From WAOL01 sp964399035 (lineage in GTDB: Archaea > Thermoproteota > Thermoprotei_A > Sulfolobales > NBVN01): a DNA stretch of 11,064 nt. Position numbers and translations under genes: made by a program. Location: the NCBI GenBank assembly GCA_964399035.1, contig CAYNPH010000105.1:1-11064 (forward strand), written 5' to 3'. Below the pieces are notes generated by a model. It did not search any database. It was not told the DNA's origin and saw only the letters and a program-made list of their open reading frames with translations. Every line of letters starts with the position of its first letter. Position 1 is the first letter of the stretch. Shown piece after piece: positions 6,159 through 11,064 of the stretch.

Positions 6159-7515
6159 AATAAGAATCAGGACTGTGGGTCTTCATCCACTAACGGATGC
6201 GCTCCAGCTACATGCATTAATAGACGCCCTTCACTCATACGGGCTTGACCGACACGTTAAGGTGGAGCCTAGGGAGGGTTACCACGAGTTAATAGTGCCT
6301 CAAGGGTTAATAAGGCCCGTAGGTTACGCCTTAGTAGCATATACGTTCAGGTTGATTCTCAAAGAAATATTAATGCGTCTATCTCGGCGGAAAAAGAACG
6401 ACAAAGGTAAGAAAGGAGCACGGAGATTCACCAAGAACCATTTGAAAATAATGACTCAGTTACTTAGAGAAGCGGAGGAAATGATTAACAGCAGTAGACA
6501 TGTTAAGAACGGTGACCCGCAAGCAATTGGCAAGCTCTCTGAACTCTCAGAGGTAATTATTAAGCACCTAGAAAAGAGGCACCCACTACTCCCTGACGTG
6601 GAGGTACTAAGAAGAAAGGCAAAGTCGTTTGAGGAGAAAGACACCTTGAACGCGTTAGAGAACGTATTAGGTGGAGAGTTAAGTCAGGTTATAGGGAAGG
6701 CTAAACGCGTCATACCAGTTATTCCATCAATAGGTAAGTTCTACTATGTAGATGCCAGTATAGGGAGATGGGATGCCCAGGAATTCGACCCTGTTTGCGG
6801 AAGGTTAATCAGGGCTGGTTTAAGGCTAGCCCTAACGTACCCCATCAGAACTGCTGAGGGCAACTATAAAGTTGGAATAGCTCTAGTAACGCCTTCCTCC
6901 GGTACCAACGCGCGTGATGTATGGTATGCTCAAGCCTCTTTGAGAACATTTAGGCACCGGTGGATTCGGGGAAGAGCTAGTTGGGGTAAGGCGTGCACTG
7001 TATTAATGCTGTTAGACGCTTTTAGAATAACAAAGGTATTTAACGAGAATGCGGCGGGGTACATTGTTGAGGCTATACTTGCTCAAACGCAGGGAACTAT
7101 GGCTTGGAGGAATCCTGCTGATGCAGTGCAGTTAAAAATGCTTTACTTACCCGGTGCCGAGGATGTAGGTTACGTAAAGTACTATAGGGGTGTGGCAGTG
7201 GTTACCGAGTCCGTGGTTCCGGCATACCCTGCTGTGAAGTTGGCTGACGCATTAGAGAGAATCGGGGGTTCTGTTGATTGGCTAGTTGATGAACTCATAA
7301 TAAAGAATTACATGGAGAGAAGGGGTAATGAGCGTGTGCTTAATTATGCCTTCGTTTCGGCCTTGGTTAGGGCCCTTACCGAATATGACGCCGAGTCCCT
7401 CTACTTCGCTTTGAGGGAGGCGGCCGTCGCCTCCGGGGGTGAGAGGGTTTTAGTGAGCGATCCTTATCAGCTTGAGCGCTTGGTTGCCGCTATGGAGTTT
7501 CTTGGTCGTGAGTAG
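6145..7515 (+). CDS. cas8a2: Probable Cas8a (Csa4/Cas8a2-type) large subunit
   Basis: This is the likely large subunit of the I-A effector, expected to read the PAM and start target unwinding. I assign it mainly by position: last gene of the csa5-cas7-cas5-cas3'-cas3'' series, where type I-A loci carry cas8a2. Size and lack of enzyme motifs agree. Sequence features: an N-terminal alpha/beta segment (GLHPLTDALQLHALIDALHSY), a strongly basic tract (residues about 81-104 counted from 6136, rich in K/R) followed by long charged helices to about 190, then a mixed C-terminal region with few cysteines and no zinc motif. ATG 6145 is preceded by AGGGGTGAT. GTG 6136 and ATG 6151 are also possible. All overlap the cas3'' end. 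Cas8 proteins diverge fast, so subtype naming is less certain than the role. Confidence 0.75.
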   Translation: MSMNEIRIRTVGLHPLTDALQLHALIDALHSYGLDRHVKVEPREGYHELIVPQGLIRPVGYALVAYTFRLILKEILMRLSRRKKNDKGKKGARRFTKNHLKIMTQLLREAEEMINSSRHVKNGDPQAIGKLSELSEVIIKHLEKRHPLLPDVEVLRRKAKSFEEKDTLNALENVLGGELSQVIGKAKRVIPVIPSIGKFYYVDASIGRWDAQEFDPVCGRLIRAGLRLALTYPIRTAEGNYKVGIALVTPSSGTNARDVWYAQASLRTFRHRWIRGRASWGKACTVLMLLDAFRITKVFNENAAGYIVEAILAQTQGTMAWRNPADAVQLKMLYLPGAEDVGYVKYYRGVAVVTESVVPAYPAVKLADALERIGGSVDWLVDELIIKNYMERRGNERVLNYAFVSALVRALTEYDAESLYFALREAAVASGGERVLVSDPYQLERLVAAMEFLGRE

Positions 7516-7608
7516 GTTTCGTTTTAGCATAGCTTCCCCTCTGGTTATATCTTTTTGTCTTGATTTGAATAGGCAGTTTTTGGTAGGGTCTGTCCTGCCT
7601 ACGATCTT
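7516..7608. terminator. Convergent intergenic gap with T-runs and a stem-loop
   Basis: The two cas operons end facing each other here. On the plus strand there are T-rich runs (TCTTTTTGTCT at 7550-7560, GTTTTT at 7576-7581), suitable as archaeal T-run termination signals for the interference operon. An inverted repeat TAGGCAG (7570-7576) / CTGCCTA (7595-7601) has an 18-nt loop and would form a hairpin in either transcript. No T-run in the leftward direction is visible for the adaptation operon. Confidence 0.5.
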
Positions 7609-8184
7609 CTAGGGCGTGTAGGGACAGGCCTTCCTGTACGGGCATGCTGCACAGCGTCCTCTGTCGTGGTGGGGTTCTGGTACTTCCTCGGTTTCAAGCA
7701 TTGTTCTTAATGCCCTAACGACGCCTATTAGTTTTGGCAGCATTACCCGCCAGCTCACTTTCCGGCACCAGCACTTGGTTACGGTGTATGCTTTCACGTC
7801 CTTCACGCCGTAGGTTTCCCTAACCATTACTGCGTAGGCCGTTACCTGTAGTTCGACGTGATCCTTAAGCGCCCATGCTGAGGTCGTCTTCACTTCAGCA
7901 ATTACTGCCTCCTTCCCGTCCCTGCTGAGTAGTGTCAGGTCAGCTACTCCCTTAATGCCTAGGGATGTGCTTCTGAGTGGCGGTTTAATGATGACCTCGT
8001 ACTCGTTTCCGTGGGTCGCTCTGTGGTATGTTAGGAGTTCTTCAGCTACCTCGTGGTAGTGCCAGCTTTCTGGCTCCTTAGCGTGTGGGGGTAGGGGCTC
8101 CTCCATGCCTAGGGCCGTGAACCAGGCGAAGGTTGGGCACCACACCCACTCCTTGATTAGTGAGGCCGGTATCTCGGCGGGCAC
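7609..8184 (-). CDS. cas4: Cas4, RecB-like iron-sulfur nuclease for spacer acquisition
   Basis: Cas4 trims prespacer ends and helps select PAM-flanked DNA for Cas1-Cas2. The 191-residue protein has the whole signature. C16 (EWVWCP) with C178, C181 and C187 (CAACPYRKAC) forms the four-cysteine site for a 4Fe-4S cluster. H44 (WHYHEVAEE), D82 (GVADL) and E97/K99 (AEVKT) form the PD-(D/E)xK nuclease site. The QVTAYAVMV helix (about 113-121) follows, as in RecB-type nucleases. Extra cysteines C138 and C140 (KCWC) are not part of the usual set. The start is GTG 8184, 14 bp after the cas2 stop. It is the last gene of the adaptation operon. It differs from Csa1, the second Cas4-like protein of this operon, in keeping the full ExK catalytic motif. 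Confidence 0.94.
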   Translation of the reverse strand: MPAEIPASLIKEWVWCPTFAWFTALGMEEPLPPHAKEPESWHYHEVAEELLTYHRATHGNEYEVIIKPPLRSTSLGIKGVADLTLLSRDGKEAVIAEVKTTSAWALKDHVELQVTAYAVMVRETYGVKDVKAYTVTKCWCRKVSWRVMLPKLIGVVRALRTMLETEEVPEPHHDRGRCAACPYRKACPYTP

Positions 8185-8198
8185 CGCGCGTCGCCTCG

Positions 8199-8474
8199 CT
8201 AGGCGAGCACCGTTACGTGTTCCCCGTCCCCTACGCCTCTGCGGCCCAGTATTAAGGCTGAGGCGTACACGTTCTCAGGGATCGACAGTACTAATAGCTT
8301 GTCGGTTGATGTGTCAATTAACCTGCTTAGAACCCTGAATACGTGCCTAGCCACGCCCCTCGTTCCTCTCCTGACGTATGCTGACTTCTGGATCCTAATG
8401 AAGCCTAAAGCCGTTAGGCGCTTGGCAACCGCGTTCCTGGCTGAGTCATCCCTCACGTCGTAGGCCACGAGCAC
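8199..8474 (-). CDS. cas2: Cas2, adaptation complex subunit
   Basis: Cas2 is the small ferredoxin-fold dimer that bridges two Cas1 dimers in the spacer integration complex. The 91-residue protein shows the first strand with its conserved aspartate (VAYDVRDD, D at about 6), an amphipathic helix (ARNAVAKRLTALGF), the second strand with IQKSAYVRRG, then VLSRLIDTSTDKLLVLSIPE typical of the fourth strand. The start is GTG 8474. Extending upstream is impossible beyond a few codons because of an in-frame TGA. A GAGGTG ribosome-binding-like sequence lies at the end of cas1, about 13 nt upstream. The imperfect palindrome CGCCTcgctAGGCG at the 3' end spans the cas2 stop and the gap before cas4. Confidence 0.93.
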   Translation of the reverse strand: MLVAYDVRDDSARNAVAKRLTALGFIRIQKSAYVRRGTRGVARHVFRVLSRLIDTSTDKLLVLSIPENVYASALILGRRGVGDGEHVTVLA

Positions 8475-8494
8475 TACTGCCGTGTTTGATCACC

Positions 8495-9472
8495 TCACCA
8501 CTTGACCGTGAAGGCCTCGAAGGACTCGCCCGTCCTGATAGAATGAGCTAACTCCATCGCCTGGAGCTTGATGATCTTATCCAAGGACTTCCTAACCGTC
8601 CCGTACCTGTAGCTTCTCTCCTCCAGCTCCCTGAGCACTGCGTCCGCTACCACCCTCCTTGACTCCCTCGTCAATAACCCCTCAGTCGTTTCGAGGGCTC
8701 CGTTCCTCAACGCGAGTTCCGCCACAGCCTTATCCACGGCGAACCTGAATGGCTCCATGAAGTCCAGTGTGAGGGAGGGCTTACCGGACTTGTCCACATG
8801 GAGGAACCCCGCATAGGGGTCTAGCCCCGCAGTGAGGATTGCCTTCATACACTTTAGCCTCAGTATCCCGTACCCGTAGTTTAGGGCAGCGTTAACAGGG
8901 TCGCAGCCATCCTGATCCCGCCCGGTGAAGGCGTGATGCGGTGGGACGACGTGCCCTGCGAAGCACGCCCAGTAAGCCCTAGACGCGGCGGCCTCCACCC
9001 CCATGACGCAGGGGACGTCGCTACACGCCCTCAAGTCGCTTAGGTGCCCCTCAACGACGTACCCGCACTCCCTGATTCGGTCGTTACGCCTGCTCCTCCC
9101 CAAGTACTTTAGGAGCCATGCCTTATTCCGTATCTTAGCCCTAACGAACACCACGGCGTACTTGAGGCTGTCTCCCTTAGCCATTAGGGAGTATTGCGCG
9201 CGCCTAGTCTCGACGGTTCTGTTGGGCACGGCCGGCCACAGCATGGCCTGCACTAACCCGTCGCTCCTCACGAAGTAAGTGGGTATGCCTAGGGACACAA
9301 GTTCATACAGTGCCTTACTGACCAGCGTGACGCCCCTAGAGGCTATTAGAACCTCGTCAACATCGGTTAACGGAACCTCAGCGACCACGTCCCCACCCTG
9401 ACGCTTAAGGATGAGTATCCCCCTCCTCACCGTGAGGAGTGTGCCCGGAGTAGCCATGACAACCCTGCTCAA
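8495..9472 (-). CDS. cas1: Cas1, spacer integrase
   Basis: Cas1 is the metal-dependent integrase that inserts new spacers at the leader end of arrays, in complex with Cas2. The 325-residue protein has the N-terminal beta domain (PGTLLTVRRGILIL, DVDEVLIASRGVTLVSKAL) and an alpha-helical catalytic domain. The expected triad is visible: E160 (MGVEAAASRAYW), H225 (GFLHVDKSG) and E240 (LDFMEPFR). The CDPVNAALNYGYGIL segment (about 190-204) is also characteristic. A cysteine-rich patch (C136, C150, C155, C170, C190) could form disulfides in a thermophile; this is inference. The start used is TTG 9472, overlapping the csa1 stop as TTGA. The internal ATG at codon 6 (MATPGTL) is equally possible. It is clearly intact. 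Confidence 0.97.
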   Translation of the reverse strand: MSRVVMATPGTLLTVRRGILILKRQGGDVVAEVPLTDVDEVLIASRGVTLVSKALYELVSLGIPTYFVRSDGLVQAMLWPAVPNRTVETRRAQYSLMAKGDSLKYAVVFVRAKIRNKAWLLKYLGRSRRNDRIRECGYVVEGHLSDLRACSDVPCVMGVEAAASRAYWACFAGHVVPPHHAFTGRDQDGCDPVNAALNYGYGILRLKCMKAILTAGLDPYAGFLHVDKSGKPSLTLDFMEPFRFAVDKAVAELALRNGALETTEGLLTRESRRVVADAVLRELEERSYRYGTVRKSLDKIIKLQAMELAHSIRTGESFEAFTVKW

Positions 9473-10302
9473 GCACGCACCACCTCCCCCAACCCCTCAG
9501 TCGCTGGTGCCGTGCCCAAACACGATTCCCTGAACGGGCACGTGGCCGGGCAGGACTCAGGGTTAGGTTGCGGGGGCGTGAGCGAGGACGCTACCCGCGC
9601 CACATCCTCCCTAGCCCTTAACGCCTCTTCCCTAAGCACGTCGTCAACCACGACGCACTCCGTGCTCACGCGCTTATCGCCTACCATGATTAACCACCCG
9701 TAATTAACGGGCAGCTTAATCAGGGCCTCCAGTATTAAGGCGTAAGTAGCGAGTTCCACACGCTTGGCGTCGGCGTACTTCCCGCTTAGCCCGGCAGGGC
9801 TGTACGCGACCTCAGCGGGGGCGGAACCCACGACTAGGTCGGGCTTGGAGCGCGTGAAGCCCAGAACGGGCGGTAAGTAAGGCTCAACCGCGATAGGTGG
9901 GACCTGCCCTGACGAGAGCCACGCCGTAACCACTGCTAACGCCCACGCACCGGCATGCGACCTAATGACACCGCCTTCAACAACGTTCTTAAGCCCTCCC
10001 CACCCCCCGCTAACCGCGGCCCTAAAAACACTGAGGATCTCGCGATGATAGTTAACACCCCTACTAACTGACCCACCAGCAAGCCTAACACCGTTCCTCA
10101 TAAGCCACACATCCCTCCTAACAGGACAGGGCGCCGCAAGCTCAGACGGCCTAACCAACACCGAATCCTTCAAACCACCAAGCAACGTCAGCAACGACCA
10201 ACCACGCAACTCCCAACTCACCCTCACCCCCTCAACCCGAGGAGCAAGCACCAAACCCACACGCAATACCACCACCAAGAAAGTAACAAAGACACAGAAC
10301 AT
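9469..10302 (-). CDS. csa1: Csa1, Cas4-like adaptation protein of type I-A systems
   Basis: Csa1 is a RecB/Cas4-related protein found with cas1-cas2-cas4 in crenarchaeal I-A loci and part of the acquisition complex. The protein shows the family landmarks: LRGW (about 32-35), CPVRRDVWLMR (59-69), NYHREI (84-89), a KPDLVV strand (153-158), the AKRVELATYALILEAL helix (179-194) and a C-terminal cysteine cluster CPATCPFRESC (251, 255, 261) that with C59 could bind 4Fe-4S. At the position of the nuclease ExK, it reads EVA (164-166), so the lysine is not in the usual place. K180 on the next helix might substitute, or this may be normal for Csa1. ATG 10302 is the longest start. GTG 10260, preceded by GGTGGTGG, fits better with the TATA box at about 10321. 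First gene of the adaptation operon. Confidence 0.88.
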   Translation of the reverse strand: MFCVFVTFLVVVLRVGLVLAPRVEGVRVSWELRGWSLLTLLGGLKDSVLVRPSELAAPCPVRRDVWLMRNGVRLAGGSVSRGVNYHREILSVFRAAVSGGWGGLKNVVEGGVIRSHAGAWALAVVTAWLSSGQVPPIAVEPYLPPVLGFTRSKPDLVVGSAPAEVAYSPAGLSGKYADAKRVELATYALILEALIKLPVNYGWLIMVGDKRVSTECVVVDDVLREEALRAREDVARVASSLTPPQPNPESCPATCPFRESCLGTAPATEGLGEVVRA

Positions 10303-10599
10303 AACCCAAGGTCATCCTTAAAAACCCCACACACGATATCACGCAAAAACCCACACACCACCACACCATAGCACACCGATATCACACACCCCAACAGAAT
10401 CAGAAAACAAAAACAAAACAGCACACAGAATCAGCACAACAAAAACACGATATCAAGGAAACACAACCCGCAACCAAAACTCACACTAAAAAATACTCTG
10501 CACTCAACAACCAACGTAATACGGTGAAACACATTAAAACACTCAGTAAATAAACATATCATTGAGTCACGTATTTTAAGTAAAAATACCACCAATAAT
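10303..10599 (-). promoter_or_regulatory. Upstream region of the adaptation operon
   Basis: No gene is seen in these 297 bases, which are C/A-rich on the plus strand. TTTTTAAGG on the minus strand (10324-10316) is a good TATA-like box close to csa1. A second, TTTTAAT-like, lies near 10532-10539, upstream of the TTACGTTGG-type motif at 10510-10520. The octamer CGATATCA occurs three times (10334-10341, 10377-10384, 10448-10455) and CAGAATCAG twice (10395-10403, 10426-10434). The second pair lies in a near-duplicate of about 23 bp. Confidence 0.5.
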
Positions 10600-10678
10600 C
10601 ATCGTAGCGTTACGTTGGTGTGTTCTCTTTTGGTGGATTGTGGGTAGCGAAAAGTTCTTAAGTGCTTGCCACGCGTGG
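10600..10678. repeat. 79-bp identical inverted leader block (right copy)
   Basis: This is the exact reverse complement of 676-754, with the same CCACGCGTGG palindrome (10669-10678) and the GTTACGTTGGT motif (10609-10619). With its partner it brackets the complete cas gene set in inverted orientation, about 9.8 kb apart. Confidence 0.9.
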
Positions 10679-10839
10679 GTCATCGTAACATAGTTTTTAA
10701 AGCCCACCATAATGCGTGATGGTGTTACGATTACCCCTAAAGACCACGTAATTGGGGAAGGAGATCAAACACAAGAAAACACAAAACATAAATAAAAACA
10801 AACAAAACAAACAACAAGAAAAACAAAAAACCAAACCAC
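10600..10839 (+). promoter_or_regulatory. Leader of the right CRISPR array
   Basis: This leader reads rightward into the first repeat at 10840 and is an inverted homologue of 517-754. It contains the shared 79-bp block, then ATCGTAACAT (10682-10691), the TATA-like TTTTTAAAG (10694-10702) and the inverse-type motif GTGTTACGAT (10722-10731). A segment of about 45 bp diverged from the left copy follows, then an A-rich tail of about 75 bp next to the repeat. CATAAATAAAAAC at 10787-10799 is a second TATA-like candidate about 45 bp from the repeat. The strong conservation of both ends and loss of similarity in the middle suggest that the ends are under selection. Confidence 0.85.
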
Positions 10840-11064
10840 GAATCCCACATAAGGGAATAGAAAGCTTCACGCTCACATTCAGAGCCGAGACGTACTGCCC
10901 CGGAAATCCCACATAAGGGAATAGAAAGGATAGTAATGATATCTTTCTGGTGGATCTACCGTATCATCGAATCCCACATAAGGGAATAAGAGGGTCGAAG
11001 AAGTCTGCCATGGACTTAAGGTTCTTTGGAGGGCTAATCCCGTATAGGGGGATAAAGTGTTATA
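10840..11064 (+). CRISPR. Right CRISPR array, transcribed rightward, cut by window edge
   Basis: The repeats are the same as in the left array but on the plus strand: 10840-10864 (leader-proximal), 10904-10928, 10969-10993 (3' end degenerate) and a decayed copy at 11036-11059 (AATCCC kept, 17 of 24 matches). Core starts are 64, 65 and 66 bp apart. Spacers are 10865-10903 (39 bp), 10929-10968 (40 bp) and 10994-11035 (42 bp). The last is identical to spacer 187-228 of the left array; the first two are unrelated to left-array spacers. The array may continue beyond the window. Confidence 0.95.
10969..11064. repeat. Right arm of 96-bp perfect inverted repeat (array distal end)
   Basis: Exact reverse complement of 158-253. 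It runs to the last base of the window, so its outer boundary is not visible. It contains the degenerate repeat, the shared spacer and the decayed repeat. Confidence 0.95.

Noticed and set aside
7570..7601. Stem-loop in the convergent gap as a regulatory RNA
   Set aside because: A 7-bp stem with an 18-nt loop between convergent operons is more simply a 3'-end structure. No promoter supports a separate RNA.
8105..8338. Plus-strand open frame of 77 residues
   Set aside because: It lies antisense over cas4 and cas2, which are both clear genes.
10697..10912. Minus-strand open frame of 71 residues
   Set aside because: It covers the right leader and two repeats, reads antisense to the array, and is a mirror image of the leader-derived frame on the left.

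Overview
The window holds one complete-looking type I-A CRISPR-Cas locus from a thermophilic crenarchaeote (Thermoproteota), probably Thermoproteales-like. The evidence for the host is the gene set (csa5, csa1, split cas3, cas8a2-type large subunit), heavy AGG/ATA codon use, several GTG/TTG starts, archaeal TATA-like boxes, and a CRISPR repeat ending in ATAGAAAG, close to the archaeal ATTGAAAG type. The exact genus cannot be read from the sequence.

The layout is almost mirror-symmetric. From left to right: a short CRISPR array transcribed leftward (about 158-516); its leader and a regulatory region (517-1006); a rightward interference operon csa5-cas7-cas5-cas3'-cas3''-cas8a (1007-7515); a 93-bp convergent gap (7516-7608); a leftward adaptation operon csa1-cas1-cas2-cas4 (10302-7609, read on the minus strand); a regulatory region and second leader (10303-10839); and a second short array transcribed rightward (10840 to the window end). 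The two operons converge and the two arrays point outward. Cas7, Cas5, Csa5 and Cas8a would form the crRNA-guided surveillance complex. Cas3' (helicase) and Cas3'' (HD nuclease) would degrade the target. Cas1, Cas2, Cas4 and Csa1 would select and insert spacers. No cas6 and no csa3-type regulator is present in the window.

The most interesting structure is outside the genes. The two array/leader regions are inverted copies of each other. They share a 79-bp identical leader block, a near-identical T/A-rich leader end, and a 96-bp identical distal end that runs off the right edge of the window. That distal end contains a degenerate repeat, one shared ancestral spacer, and a further decayed repeat found at the expected spacing. 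The newer spacers differ between the arrays. The left array also has a 102-bp composite spacer in which a 26-bp sequence occurs twice, 65 bp apart, as if a repeat between two related spacers had been overwritten. Conserved motif pairs in both intergenic regions (inverted CCAACGTAA/TTACGTTGG 98-99 bp apart; ATCGTAACAT and its inverse around a TATA-like box) look like operators shared by the arrays and cas operons.
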